The notes: generated by a model from the letters alone, not told the origin. A stretch of DNA of 64,000 bases from Devosia sp. ZB163 (GCF_028613635.1 NZ_JAQRMY010000001.1:1158331-1222330); one strand, 5' to 3'; positions 32,521-42,592 are shown, numbered from the stretch's first letter. A program made the numbers and translations.

Positions 32521-33344
32521 GCCTTTGCCAACGTCCATGAGAAAAGCCCGCGCTGTTGGCAAACAGACGCAGGCTGGTTCGGGCGATTTCGGCCGTAGCC
32601 AATGCTGTGAGGGCTAGGGAGACGGCCGCCGAACGTCCGGGACTATGCTGCCTGGTGCGTGATGGGCGCGTTACCCGTCTACGAGCGTTGCCACCCGATA
32701 GGGGCCGCGCCGAGTGCACTGGGTGCAGTCGAATGCGCTCCACCGCCACCGTTGACAGCCTCGGCCACTCCGGCCCGCGCTCAGGCGGCGGCGAGGCCGG
32801 CAGAACTCGCCCCATCAGTTCGCTTGCGAATTAGGCTTGTCCCGAAGTCCGCCCCTGCCAAGCGCTGTAGTCGGTCAACTCGTGGATTTCCTCGACTGAG
32901 AGCCCTCTTGGTCCGGAGCCAATTTCTGGATGCGCGCTGATGCGTTTACCTTGATCTAGATGGGCATAGTCACCCCCATTTTGGGGGACTCATACCACAG
33001 CGAACAAAACCAGATCAGACGGAGGGCTAGTGGCGTTCCTTCGACGCGCCTACAAGCCGCCGAGTTCGCCTGCGAGATGGATAGCGACCTGACGAAACAC
33101 GTCATCGTCTCCCGGCTCGGGCAGGAGATCACCGTGCAGGTGCGCTACGCGTCGGATGTGGTGCTGGAGGAAGACGTCCACCGCTTTCGCACCAATGGGC
33201 CGGTCGAGATTGTCGGACGACAACTGGGGAACGATCGACTACGCGACGGCTCTGCTCTTCGGTCTCTTCCGATGGCAGCGGCGAGTTCGGTTCTAGTCTG
33301 CGCGGCCGTTGCTCCCGCCTAGGAAAGTTGGGGCTTCGCCGCCG
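32521..33344. other. Gene-poor stretch
   Basis: About 820 bp with only short, unconvincing frames. One stretch (from 33077, plus) reads MDSDLTKHVIVSRLGQEITV and ...VHRFRTNGPVEIVGRQ, which could be a short protein or a remnant. Nothing else stands out. Confidence 0.4.
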
Positions 33345-33440
33345 TCAGTTGAGCAAGCCCACTGTGAGCAACACGAGTGCCAGGAACACCAGGATCAGCG
33401 CAACAAAGCCGCGTCCGTTGAGGTTCGGTCGCAGGGTCAC
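33345..33440 (-). CDS. 31-residue membrane peptide
   Basis: GTG 33440 overlaps the preceding frame's TGA as GTGA. The peptide is MTLRPNLNGRGFVALILVFL followed by ALVLLTVGLLN, a basic start and a single hydrophobic helix. It follows the repeat copy B; in copy A the same position is cut by the IS3 end. It resembles tiny single-pass membrane proteins, but the function is unknown. Confidence 0.4.
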   Translation of the reverse strand: MTLRPNLNGRGFVALILVFLALVLLTVGLLN

Positions 33441-33542
33441 TTAGGACGGTGACGACGGAATGGTGCAGATGCCGCACCCCCATCGTCTGTCCATCGTTCA
33501 ATCGAAGTGTCTGCCAAGGACGTGGCGGCCAATAGGCGCGCC
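33435..33542. repeat. 108-bp direct repeat, copy B
   Basis: Matches 28452-28559 at 105 of 108 positions. Only the last 34 codons of the gene at 28454 are included, so this copy is a fragment. Confidence 0.9.
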
Positions 33543-33815
33543 GCGCCACGCCCTGCTCGGCCGGCAAATTCCGGAGGGGTCCCCGGCCGCAACGCCCCGC
33601 GTCGGAGCGGCTCGCGATACCTGACGGCACGCAGAATGATCCCCCGGGCCCTAAGCAGCACATGAACTAAATTGCCTAAATCAAGCGGGTAGCGCCAGCT
33701 ATTTGCGAAGCGCCTAGTCTATCCCATGCCGCCGGCGAGATCTGCCTTGAGGGCCTCCGGTAGCTCTAGCGTCGCCAGAACTGGCGAACCAGGTCCCGTT
33801 TAGGCCTCGGCAGCT
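33543..33815. repeat. Mosaic of partial duplications
   Basis: 33543-33590 resembles 29497-29545, and 33706-33815 resembles 31661-31773 with small gaps. Together with copy B next to it, three pieces from different places 2-5 kb upstream lie side by side here. Confidence 0.7.
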
Positions 33816-34169
33816 CGCTTGGCGGAGAAGGAGCCGGCAGGGGTTTAGGCCGTCCGCCCCACGCCCAGCAGAGTCACGATGAGAATAGGGCGGCGATTAC
33901 AGGCGGTGCCGAAAATTGTCATGAATTGACTCCGCCTGATTCCGAGTTTGTTTCGACGTGCCGTAGTTGGTTGTAGGAGTTGGCGAAGGGACATCTGGTT
34001 CCTAACTGGAAACGCCCACCCCTTCTTGCCGACACTGCCTCACCTTGATGACCGCGGACACACTCGTTCGCGCTTTACGGGTTGGAGGTTCAATCACCGC
34101 CGGTTCACACCTCACAGCCCTTATTGTAGGCGCCATGACTGCAGTCTCAAACGACCGAGGAGCGAGCAA
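33816..34169. other. Stretch without a convincing gene
   Basis: No coherent protein is seen. The DUF2092 frame is open across part of it, but the signal-peptide start and ribosome site at 34170 argue that the gene begins there. Confidence 0.5.
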
Positions 34170-34973
34170 TTGACACGCAATACACTCAGGGGACTGACGC
34201 CCGGCACAATGACCGTTCTGGCGGTCTCGGTGCTGATGGGAACAAGCATCGCGACCCCCGCGGGTGCTGCCGAAGCGGAAGCCAAGACCGCATTCAAGGC
34301 AATGTCGGACTACATGGCCGCCCAGACGGATTTTTCCTTTGACTACGACTCCGACCTGGAAATCGTGACAAGGGATCAGCAGAAGCTGGCACTGGCCAGT
34401 TCCGGCTCGATGACAGTGGAGCGACCCGACAAGATACGGGCCGAGCGCACTGGTGGATTCACCGACGTCGAGCTCGTGTTCGACGGCAAGACGGTTTCGC
34501 TTTTGGGCAAGGAGGCCAACGCCTACGGCCAGGCCGACATACCGGGCACATTGGACCAACTGATCGACGCTTTGCGCGACGACTACGAGCGACCGATTCC
34601 GGGAGCCGACCTGCTCTTGTCGGACATCTACGGCGAACTGATGCCGCTGGTCACCGACGTGAAGGACCTGGGAAGCGGTATGATCGGTGGTGTCGAATGC
34701 GATCATTTCGCGTTCAGGACGGACGAGGTGGATTGGCAGATCTGGATCGCACAGGGGGATCGCCCGTACCCGTGCCGATATGTCGTTACCAGCAAGTCTG
34801 TCCGGGGATCTCCCGAGTACAGCATCGACGTCAGGAACTGGAAGACAGGGTCTGAGGTCGACCCGGTCGAGTTCGCTTTCCAGGCACCGGCAAACGCCAA
34901 GAAACTGGACCTCAAGGAGCTTCCGGACACCGATGAGTTGCCGAAGACGTTTCTGGAAGGAGGCGTGAAATGA
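34170..34973 (+). CDS. DUF2092 family exported protein
   Basis: A 267-residue protein with an N-terminal signal peptide (ending near ATPAGAAEA) and the DUF2092 body: LKAMSDY-like helix (FKAMSDYMAAQTDFSF), repeated beta strands (ASSGSMTVERPDKIRAERTG, ELVFDGKTVSLLGK) and late WQIWIAQGDRPYPCRYVVTS. The family is thought to adopt a LolA/LppX-like half-barrel that binds lipids in the periplasm. TTG 34170 is selected because GAGGAG lies 7 nt upstream; the open frame before it is not signal-like. The next gene overlaps its stop by 4 bp. Confidence 0.82.
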   Translation: MTRNTLRGLTPGTMTVLAVSVLMGTSIATPAGAAEAEAKTAFKAMSDYMAAQTDFSFDYDSDLEIVTRDQQKLALASSGSMTVERPDKIRAERTGGFTDVELVFDGKTVSLLGKEANAYGQADIPGTLDQLIDALRDDYERPIPGADLLLSDIYGELMPLVTDVKDLGSGMIGGVECDHFAFRTDEVDWQIWIAQGDRPYPCRYVVTSKSVRGSPEYSIDVRNWKTGSEVDPVEFAFQAPANAKKLDLKELPDTDELPKTFLEGGVK

Positions 34974-35182
34974 CGATCTCTAGAAAAATGGGTACCGTAG
35001 CACTGGCGGCGGTGATCGGCCTTGCCGGCCTGGAACTTGGTGCAAGCATCGGAGTTCCAGGGCTACCGACAGTTGTTGACGAAGCATTCGCCCGGGTCGG
35101 GCGTCCGTTGACCCCCGTCAGCGCAGCGGGAGCTGCACGTCGAACCGTTCGGCGCTGCGCCGCTGGCGTTTACACCTGCTAG
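34970..35182 (+). CDS. Small exported protein paired with DUF2092 (70 aa)
   Basis: ATGA overlap with the DUF2092 stop shows translational coupling. It has a signal-like N-terminus (MGTVALAAVIGLAGLELGAS) and a conserved-looking C-terminus (RPLTPVSAAGAARRTVRRCA) with two Cys. Such small partners commonly follow DUF2092 genes; I infer a shared envelope function. Confidence 0.7.
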   Translation: MTISRKMGTVALAAVIGLAGLELGASIGVPGLPTVVDEAFARVGRPLTPVSAAGAARRTVRRCAAGVYTC

Positions 35183-35709
35183 CCAACTGGCCGGGTGGGC
35201 CCAACGTCCATCCGGCCCATCGGCTCTTCCCCCATCAACCCACCCGAGCTGGACGAGCGGCGGCTTGGTTGAGCCAGGAGCGGGTCGCCAGACGGTGTTG
35301 GCAGCTGCCAAGCCTCGTAGAGCCGATCCGTGATGCGTGCCGTAGGCCGGTGTCCTCAACTCCCCTGACGCGTGAAGAGGGACAGAACCATCAGCGCCAT
35401 GGCCGCGCGCCGTTACCGGCGAATGCGACATCGGGTGCCGTTCGGCTCGAGCGCCGCCATCCACTGGCCATCGACGGTTTGAACGGCAATCGGGTAGCGC
35501 GAGCACAATGGCGAGCCTCGATTCCCGAACCATGATTGACAGCTCGGGGTTTGGCGCGTCGTAGGCAGCCCGGCGCAGATCGTGGCCTCCGTCTCCATCA
35601 CCGCGTCGACTCTGTTGCCCGCCTTGAAGCGAGAGCATCTTGCCGCGCTTGGTGATGTAAGAAGAACCTTGGGGCCAGGCGCTAGCCGCTCCCGTCATCG
35701 CCAGACAAG
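35183..35709. other. Stretch without a convincing gene
   Basis: Long open frames on the minus strand look like noise. One short minus-strand piece (35413-35500) reads CSRYPIAVQTV...AALEPNGTRCRIRR, which could be the end of a decayed small Cys-containing secreted protein; support is weak. Confidence 0.4.
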
Positions 35710-35737
35710 GGGAGGGCCCCCCACGGGAGGCCCTCCC
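35710..35737 (-). terminator. Hairpin after the BA14K gene
   Basis: Perfect 9-bp arms GGGAGGGCC and GGCCCTCCC with a 10-nt loop just past the BA14K stop. The T-run is poor. Confidence 0.5.
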
Positions 35738-35742
35738 AGCAA

Positions 35743-36159
35743 CTACGGGTTGCAGCGGTGGTACGCGCCGTCAAAGCCGAGGAACATATCGGTTTCGGGA
35801 TTGTAGGACCGATAGCGTGCCTCACATAGCGCGACATGCTCGTCCACGGTGACTATGTTCTGGTTGACGTACCTTTGATTGGTTAGCGCGGCACCGGCTC
35901 CATAGCCTATCACGCCGGCGCCAAGTCCCCAGCCGTAGGGCCGATAGCCCGCACCCCAACGGTTGTAGTAGCGGTTATTCAGGCCAGCGCCGCCCCAACG
36001 ATTGTAGTAGCGGTTGTTGTTCCAACCAATGCCACCCCCGCGGTCTATACCCGGATTCAGGTGAACTCCTCCACCGAATCGCTGCGCACTTGCGGGTATC
36101 GTGGTCACGAGCATCCCTACGACTACGGCCGCCATGGCGGCCAGGGCGAGCTTCCGCAT
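35743..36159 (-). CDS. BA14K family exported protein
   Basis: A 138-residue envelope protein. ATG 36159 is preceded by GGAGAGGGACG and opens a clear signal peptide (MRKLALAAMAAVVVGMLVTT, cleavage after ASA). A Gly/Asn/Tyr-rich repeat follows, with NNRYYNRWG present twice in tandem, then a hydrophobic Gly-rich segment (GLGAGVIGYGAGAAL). The C-terminal BA14K signature is CEARYRSYNPETDMFLGFDG and ends with a second Cys. BA14K proteins are lectin-like or immunoreactive surface proteins in Brucella relatives. The frame is open upstream, but that part has no ribosome site. Confidence 0.85.
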   Translation of the reverse strand: MRKLALAAMAAVVVGMLVTTIPASAQRFGGGVHLNPGIDRGGGIGWNNNRYYNRWGGAGLNNRYYNRWGAGYRPYGWGLGAGVIGYGAGAALTNQRYVNQNIVTVDEHVALCEARYRSYNPETDMFLGFDGAYHRCNP

Positions 36160-36429
36160 CGTCCCTCTCCCTTCTTGGGTCATGTCGTGAGGCAATGTTG
36201 AACGCGCATCTGCGAGTTTGGTTGCGTTGTAGTATACCAAACAGGACATTCAAATATCAACGGGGCGCTGATGGCGCCAGTAATTCTTATCTACTTGCGG
36301 CGCATTTGTTATGTGATCGGCAAGAGTAGTTGGACATAGAATGTAGACGCCTCATCCCTCTGGACACCCGGCGCCGCTCCGTCTCGGACATATCGGCGAC
36401 CTGATGTGCCGCGCCTAGGCGGATCGCAG

Positions 36430-38006
36430 ATGGTTGAGAGCTTCGTCGAGACCCTACGCGCCTACCCGTACATCGCGCTCTTCCTCGCGCTCGCGTTGGG
36501 ATATGTGATTGGCCAGATCAAGGTCGGCGGGCACCCCCTGGGGCTGGTCACGGGCTCGCTCTTTGCCGGTCTACTCGTGGGGCAGCTCGCCATCGAGCTA
36601 AGCCCCGAGCTCAAGACGATATTCCTGCTTCTCTTCCTGTTCGCCAACGGATACGGAGCTGGGCCCCAGTTCTTCCGGGCACTCCGGCATGATGGCGTCG
36701 GACCGTTGCTGCTTACGCTTGTGGTGTGCTTCACCGGCCTCTTCATGGTCTGGCTGATGGCAAGGCTCAAGGGGCTCGATATGGGATACGCGGCGGGCCT
36801 TCTGTCCGGCACTCTCACCCAATCCTGTTCGGATTCTGGGGTGAGGTGCTGTTCGTTGCTGCGATCCTACCGCGCCTTTTGGGCATCGAACTCGAGCGTG
36901 AGGCCCGCGCACTCGAAAAGCAGCTTAGCATGAAGCAGGATTCCGGCATGCAGTCGGCATGTGCCATTCACGCCACCCGGGCTTTTAGGCTCGACACCGA
37001 CCGTTACGCGACCGCAGCCTCGCTTGAGGACGAAGCGGCGGCCGAGGGGATGCGCGTGCTTGTGCTGAGGCTGCGGCGAGGCGAGATTATCTATGATGCA
37101 ACACCGGCAACTGAGCTTCGGATGGGCGACATCTTGGCGCTCGGCGGACAACGACAATACCTCCTCGCCTTCGAGGGCCGGATCGGAAGCGAGCTGGACG
37201 ACGCTCTGCTTCTCGACATCCCGGTAGAATCCGCCAGCGTCATCGTCACAAAGGCCGGAGCAGATGGCAGCAGCATCGGCGAGATGGCGCAGCAGGACTA
37301 TGCCCGGGGGGTGTTCCTCACGCGTCTGATGCGCGGCCAGCAGCAGATTCCGATCACGGCCGTTACCCAGATCCAGCGGGGCGATGTGCTCTCGCTTATC
37401 GGTAATCCTGCCCGGTTGGATGCGGTTGCCGCAGAGATTGGGTACCGGGAGCGTTCGACGCTTGTCACCAATATGCTGACGTTCGGGTTGGGGATTGCCG
37501 TGGGATGCCTGATTGGTCTGCCGGCGTTCTTTATCGGCGGTGTAAAGCTTGCGCTTTCTACTTCGGTGGGCACCTTGCTGGCGGGACTGCTGTTCGGCTG
37601 GCTGCACAGCAGGCGACCCTGGCTGGTGGGGCACATCCCCGAGCCCTCGCGCATGTTTCTCGTAAACTTCGGCCTAGCCGGGTTCGTCGCGATCACCGGC
37701 CTGCATGCCGGGCCGTCCTTCATAAGCGGACTGCTGGAGGTCGGGCTCGCCCTCTTTGTCGCGGGAGTGATCTGCACATGCGTCCCACCCACCATAGGCG
37801 TCCTCTTCGGCCGCTACATCCTCAAGATGAATCCGGTGCTGTTGCTCGGCGCTGTTTCGGGCGCGCAAACAATGACGGCGGCGATGGTCGCGGTCCAGGA
37901 CCGTGCGAAGAGCCAGGCCCCGGTGCTCGGCTTTACGGTGCCCTATGCGCTGGGAAACGTCATCCTAACCACATTTGGCACGGTGATCGTGCTGCTTATG
38001 AGTTGA
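36430..38006 (+). pseudogene. AspT/YidE-family antiporter, deleted and frameshifted
   Basis: The 5' frame (from ATG 36430) encodes the N-terminal membrane helices (YPYIALFLALALGYVIGQIK, FLLLFLFANGYGAGPQFF) and stops making sense after AAGLLSGTLTQS. The family protein continues in another frame from FGFWGEVLFVAAILPRLLGI, then two RCK-C-like domains (ELRMGDILALGGQ, QIQRGDVLSLIGN) and the C-terminal helices ending at 38006. About 50 residues that normally follow the GALTxS motif are missing at the shift (36815-36850), so this is a deletion rather than a simple base error. The family exchanges amino or dicarboxylic acids; this copy is presumably dead. Confidence 0.8.
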
Positions 38007-38056
38007 AGGCCGCGAAGCTCCCGAAGCATCGACACCTTCGTGATGGAGATCAGCAA

Positions 38057-38506
38057 ATGTACAGGCGCATCCTTGTTGCAATCGATGGATCGGACGTTGC
38101 GGCGCGAGCCCTACAGCATGGGCTGGCGCTTGCCGGGGTTCTCGGGTCCACGGTGACTATCGTCCATGTTGCCGGGATGACATCCCCGCCGATTGATGTT
38201 CACGCCGCCGCGGCCGGAGCGCGTTTGCCGCGCTTGTCAGTGGTACCCGAAGACATGCAAGCGTCGTCCAATCGCCTTCTCGAAAGGGCGAAAGAAGTCG
38301 CCGCGACCGCGGGGATAGAGGCGAAAACCTTGCTGGTGGAATACCGCCGGCCCGCCGAAGGCATTGTTGAGGCCGCGATCCTCGAGAGTGCAGAGCTTAT
38401 TGTGATGGGTACTAACGGACGCCGTGGGCTCAGCCAGATGGTTCTTGGCAGTCAAACCAATACTGTGTTGCAGCACACGAACGTGCCGGTGCTGGTGACG
38501 CGCTGA
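38057..38506 (+). CDS. Universal stress protein (UspA family)
   Basis: A 149-residue single-domain USP: MYRRILVAIDGSDVAARAL at the start and the nucleotide-binding motif GTNGRRGLSQMVLGS (G-2x-G-9x-G-S) near the end, so ATP binding is expected. Start ATG 38057 has GGAG 8 nt upstream. It lies 50 bp after the broken antiporter gene and may have been in one operon with it. Insertion in the loop (SPPIDVHAAAAGARLP) is a common variation. Confidence 0.9.
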   Translation: MYRRILVAIDGSDVAARALQHGLALAGVLGSTVTIVHVAGMTSPPIDVHAAAAGARLPRLSVVPEDMQASSNRLLERAKEVAATAGIEAKTLLVEYRRPAEGIVEAAILESAELIVMGTNGRRGLSQMVLGSQTNTVLQHTNVPVLVTR

Positions 38507-38733
38507 GGCACGGCGAACCGCCGTACCCCCAGTTTGTGCTCTTGGCGTCGTAAGGATGGTAAACGCTGGACGAGAACCCCCAAGAATACGGCGCTCGAGT
38601 GGCACCTCTCGGCCGTTCGGCTCTAGGACGATTTGCTGCGATATCGCCCCGAATGCGGGGAGTGATGTTCACCCGGTGTTGGAACGGGATCGCGATGATG
38701 TCGTGGGCAATGTTGCCCCCAAAGGAGAAGGTC

Positions 38734-39021
38734 ATGACGCGCTTTCGCATTTTTGCAGTCGTTGCTTCAGTCCTGATTGTTGCTGGCCCGGCCGTCGCTG
38801 CCGAGGCCGACCTGTCCAAGTTGACCTGCAAACAAGCTGCTGAAATGGGGCCAGTCGCCACGGGAGTGGTTGCGGCATGGGCAAGTGGTTATTCTCACGC
38901 CAAGAGCAACAACCCGATGGTGGAAGTAGGGACCCTCACTGCCAATGTTGACAAGGTGAAGGCCGCTTGCGCCACGTCTCCCGACGCTACCGTTTCGAGT
39001 ATCATCGAGGGAATGAAGTAG
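38734..39021 (+). CDS. HdeA/HdeB-family periplasmic acid-stress protein
   Basis: A 95-residue exported protein: AAGGAG then ATG 38734, a signal peptide (FAVVASVLIVAGPAVAAEA) and a short helical mature domain with LTCKQAAEM, AWASGYSHAKSNNP, ANVDKVKAAC. The two cysteines are in the positions that form the HdeA disulfide. Known members act as acid-activated periplasmic chaperones; here the assignment rests on pattern and size. Confidence 0.78.
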   Translation: MTRFRIFAVVASVLIVAGPAVAAEADLSKLTCKQAAEMGPVATGVVAAWASGYSHAKSNNPMVEVGTLTANVDKVKAACATSPDATVSSIIEGMK

Positions 39022-39212
39022 AAGTAGCTCATCTGAGTAGGCGCATGGCGGCGATAGGAACGGGCACTGTCGCCGCTTGCTTTAAGGAAACGGCCAGGGA
39101 GCTGCGCCGTCTATTGGTGCCCGCAGCTCGATCGCCACGCGGCCACCGGGGCCATCGACGCCGAACGGGTTGGGGAACCTATGCGACCTCTCCGCCAGCC
39201 TGCTTTCGCTCC

Positions 39213-39249
39213 TGAAAGCGAAACCCCGCCACGGGCTGCCGGGGCGGGG
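39213..39249 (-). terminator. Rho-independent terminator after the outer-membrane protein gene
   Basis: On the minus strand CCCCGCC (39249-39243) pairs with GGCGGGG (39230-39224), followed by TTTCGCTTT. Confidence 0.65.
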
Positions 39250-39278
39250 GCCACTGGAGCACGGAAGCTCTCGAGGGT

Positions 39279-39971
39279 CTAGAAGCTCCAGTTGAGTCCG
39301 ATAGTAAACCTGCTGGTGACCAGCCCGAAATCGGGATTGTCGTCATCCCAGCCGATGTCGATTTCCTCTTCATCGTACCAGCTGGCGCGGTACTGCAGAT
39401 CGACCGCGAGGTTCTCGGCAACCGCGTAGGCGACGCCAACGCCGGCCGTGCCACCCACGGCGCTGACGTCAACTTCCACGTCGGCAAACTCCGACCAGTG
39501 CGTGGCATCAATGAAGGAAATACCGGCTGTCAGGTAGGGCATCCATAGGCCACCATCCCAGCCCAACACGCCGCGCAGCGAGCCTTCGAAGTTGACGTTG
39601 CTTTCCCAGTCGCCGAATTCGTCGAAACTGTCGTCTGCGGACAAGTCGACCCAGGCGATATCACCAGCCACGCCGAGGACAATACCGCCCGATCCGTTGA
39701 GCGCAAAGTTCCAGCCGGCATTGACGCCGAGCAGCCAGCCGCTGAGGTCGAGGTCACAGCCATCGGGCCAGCACAGTCCCTCTTCATCAGGGTTGTGGTC
39801 GAGGCCGCCCCAGCCAAAGCCGCCGAATACACCGATGTAGCCCCCATCCCAGATGCTGTAGGGGATCACTTCGACGGGCGGTTCCTCGATAACGAGGTCT
39901 GCCGCGTAGGAAGCCGACGTCAAGCCCAATGCGGCCGCGCCCACTAGTAGCATAGTCGAGACTTTCTTCAC
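39279..39971 (-). CDS. Outer-membrane beta-barrel protein (Omp25/porin-like)
   Basis: A 230-residue exported barrel. GTG 39971 lies 9 nt after GGAGGGCC and opens a signal peptide (MLLVGAAALGLTSASYA). The mature part begins DLVIEEPPVEVIPYSIWDGG, then alternates hydrophobic and polar residues (YIGVFGGFGWGG, LLGVNAGWNFAL, LAVDLQYRASWYD) and ends ...FTIGLNWSF with the C-terminal Phe needed for BAM insertion. It carries a strongly acidic stretch with two Cys (HNPDEEGLCWPDGCDLD), possibly a Ca-binding or disulfide loop. The family includes Omp25/Omp31-like proteins of Hyphomicrobiales. Confidence 0.85.
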   Translation of the reverse strand: MKKVSTMLLVGAAALGLTSASYAADLVIEEPPVEVIPYSIWDGGYIGVFGGFGWGGLDHNPDEEGLCWPDGCDLDLSGWLLGVNAGWNFALNGSGGIVLGVAGDIAWVDLSADDSFDEFGDWESNVNFEGSLRGVLGWDGGLWMPYLTAGISFIDATHWSEFADVEVDVSAVGGTAGVGVAYAVAENLAVDLQYRASWYDEEEIDIGWDDDNPDFGLVTSRFTIGLNWSF

Positions 39972-42302
39972 TTGAGTGGCCCTCCGGAGGTTTAGCCCAA
40001 GCACGAAACTACGCTGACTCCGTTGGGTAATCGATTGTCCGCGGCCCGTTTCAAGTCACAATATCGCAAGCAGTTGCGACACAGTAACAAGCATAAATAC
40101 GTAAGAATATAAGCGCCACTCCAGATGCCGTTACGGCTTCCGATGCGGGATGCGTCAGCCTAATGCTGCTGGCGTCCACGTCAGCGGCAGAGCCGCATTA
40201 CGATATTCATGACTGAAGGCAGACCTCAGCCTTTAGTCGCGAAGGGCTGGGTCGTAGAGGTCAATCAGGTCCCTACTTCAGCTTTGGGGCTCGGTGAGAA
40301 CCTTGTCTACTATCGTAGAGAGTCCCAGTCTCGTGTCACAATCAATATCGACGTATGGACCAACTCAATGTTCGTCCGACTTCGCACGCTACATATCGCA
40401 AAGCGTTGATCTAGCTGCGCGCGCCCCTAGGAACAACTCGACCTGCGGGCCATTGTTGATCGTTGTCATCGTGGGAATTGGGCGTCAAAAACGCCGTAAA
40501 TTGTCGACGCCGCATCTCCAAAGTGGCAACTACATCTCACGTAGACCTATTTGTGCGCCAGTGTTCGCCCGCTCACCAGAACATGTGGCGCCGGTCTCGA
40601 GTAGTGAGGCAATGCACTCGAGACCGTCTCTTCTCGGACCTCTACGTCAGGGCGCTAGCGCACTGTCAACGTTCGCGAGGTCGAGCGGTGTCCAAGTTTA
40701 CGATATGTGATTGGATCGACGTCGAAGGAGCGGCCTTCCCCTATCATCGGCTGGCGCCGCATCGGTATCGAACTTGCGCGATGGCGAGGCGCGACGACGC
40801 GGCGACCAGGCGTTAAGCCACTAAACTCGAAAGCGAGCGACGATCCGTCCTCCGAAGGCTGGGATCAGTGGCAGATCCTACCGGATGCTTCGCGGAGCCG
40901 AAACCGAGCCAAGGGCGCTCTTGCCGCAGACGCGACAACATCGGGTTATGTCCCGCTACCGAAGGACACTGAAAACCGGCTTCCCTTCAACTACGTGGCG
41001 GATCGGCAGAACCGGACTAATGAATCCTAGACAATGGGCTAGAGGGCCGATTACGCAAAGAAGAGCCCCAGCCTCGGGTCGCCCAAGGCCGGGGCGTATT
41101 CCGCCACCCATCGAACCGAGAAGTCTTAGGGGCAATACCGGCTCCGCCGTCGGTGGCAATGCAGTATATCGCGGCCATTGATAGACCGTGAGTGCGTTCC
41201 CGATCAAGGATCTGAGCGATCTGCCACTCATCCATCTTACGCCCGCCTAGCAGTTCCGCTATCAAAGCATCTCGTCGGTTACCGCGCGACCAGTGTGCCG
41301 CGGAACGATGAGCTTCGTGAGGTCAAACGGTGAAGTTTCGCCGTAACGGAAGACCTCGAGGTCCGATCCAACCATCCTGGCGCTGCTGGAAGTTCTTCAA
41401 CCGCCCGGGCTGAGGCTCAGCGTCGCTCCACCGTCGTGAAAGCGATGAATGGTCCCATTGTCGGCACCGTCGGACTGAAGGCCAACCCAGCGTCACGACG
41501 ACATGTTTGCCAATCCCATCCGAGGCATCTCCGCGATCGCGTTCCAGGGCTCGCATGCCGGTGCGGCGCAAAGCCAGGTCAACTCAAAGGCACGCGCAGT
41601 CGCGTAAGCAGCGCGCGCACCGGCGGTACATCACGCGCGACGACGAACGGCTCTTCTACGAGAAGTTGCGCGATTATCTGGACGACGGATTTGACTCACG
41701 CCGGCAGGGGAACCAGGAGATTCGCTCTCGATTTCCTGATGGTCATCTTCTCCGCTTGTTGCAAACCGGTCGCCCCCCAAGTTGGCGCGCATCGCCGTGG
41801 ATTATCTCGTGATTTCAATAACATAGGAGTTCGCGGTTTTGATCTGACTGGCGCGCCATTCACTTTCACCGACAGTTCAATGCGTTAGGCCCGCCAGACC
41901 CTAAGTCCGTGCTGGTAGTGACCCCGGGACGGCGTCGGCGCCTCCGGAATCGGCTTGATCGGCGGCCTCAAACCGAACCAGCCCCGCGTCTGTCTCCTGA
42001 CAGCGCGGGTTTCTCCCCGTTGGCGGATTCGTGCTTCGTGGCGACAATCGTCCAGCAAGGTCAATGACTCTTCCTTGCGCACACGGTGCAGGGGTAGAGA
42101 GGCCTGCTTCTGAAGTGTTTCGCGTTGGCCACCAGCCCCCAAAGGGTTTCGATAGCCCGCTGCCGCGGCGATATTTCAGCGGCTGGGCGAGTTTACCTTG
42201 TTTTTTGAACTGAATAGGCGCATGGTCTGCTACGCTTCGCTGACGTCTTGCGACATTCTCGGGTCTTTCCCGCGGTTTTCCTCGATATTGTGAACGATTA
42301 GG
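39972..42302. other. Gene desert (about 2.3 kb)
   Basis: Frames of 60-190 codons occur on both strands, but they overlap each other, lack good ribosome sites and match no family I know. A short AT-rich stretch (about 40070-40120) just upstream of the outer-membrane gene may be its promoter region. One plus-strand piece (41620-41710) reads RYITRDDERLFYEKLRDYLD and could be a relic. The rest looks like decayed or imported DNA. Confidence 0.5.
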
Positions 42303-42352
42303 CCCGGTTGGCACGTCGCCACCGGGAACTGGCGCCTGCACGTGTAGGCGCC
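42303..42352 (+). promoter_or_regulatory. Structured 5' leader of cspA
   Basis: Two consecutive hairpins, CCCGGT...ACCGGG (42303-42326) and GGCGCCT...AGGCGCC (42331-42352), lie directly before GAGAAAGG and the cspA ATG. Cold-shock mRNAs often use such leaders for temperature control; the role here is inferred. Confidence 0.5.
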
Positions 42353-42374
42353 GCATATCGAGAAAGGCCCAACC

Positions 42375-42581
42375 ATGATTCAGGGCACCGTAAAGTTCTT
42401 CAACACCACCAAGGGTTTTGGCTTCATCCAGCCCGATGACGGCAGCAAGGATGCGTTCGTCCACATCAGCGCCGTCGAGCGCGGTGGCATGAGCACGCTC
42501 TCTGAAGGCCAGAAGGTCAGCTACGACCTCGAGCAGGGCCGCGACGGCAAGGTCTCCGCGACCAACCTGCGCGCTGCCTGA
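42375..42581 (+). CDS. cspA: Cold-shock protein CspA family
   Basis: A 68-residue single cold-shock domain: MIQGTVKFFNTTKGFGFIQP with RNP1 (KGFGFI) and RNP2 (DAFVHIS), ending DGKVSATNLRAA. It binds single-stranded RNA/DNA as an RNA chaperone. It stands with two small genes and an rpsU paralogue, a common stress-response grouping in Hyphomicrobiales. Confidence 0.96.
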   Translation: MIQGTVKFFNTTKGFGFIQPDDGSKDAFVHISAVERGGMSTLSEGQKVSYDLEQGRDGKVSATNLRAA

Positions 42582-42592
42582 TCACTCTGCCA

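Noticed and set aside
41700-41735. Possible attR resembling the tRNA 3' end (CAGGAGATTCGCTCTC)
   Set aside because: The similarity to CAGGAGTTCGAATCTC is short and gapped, and could be chance.
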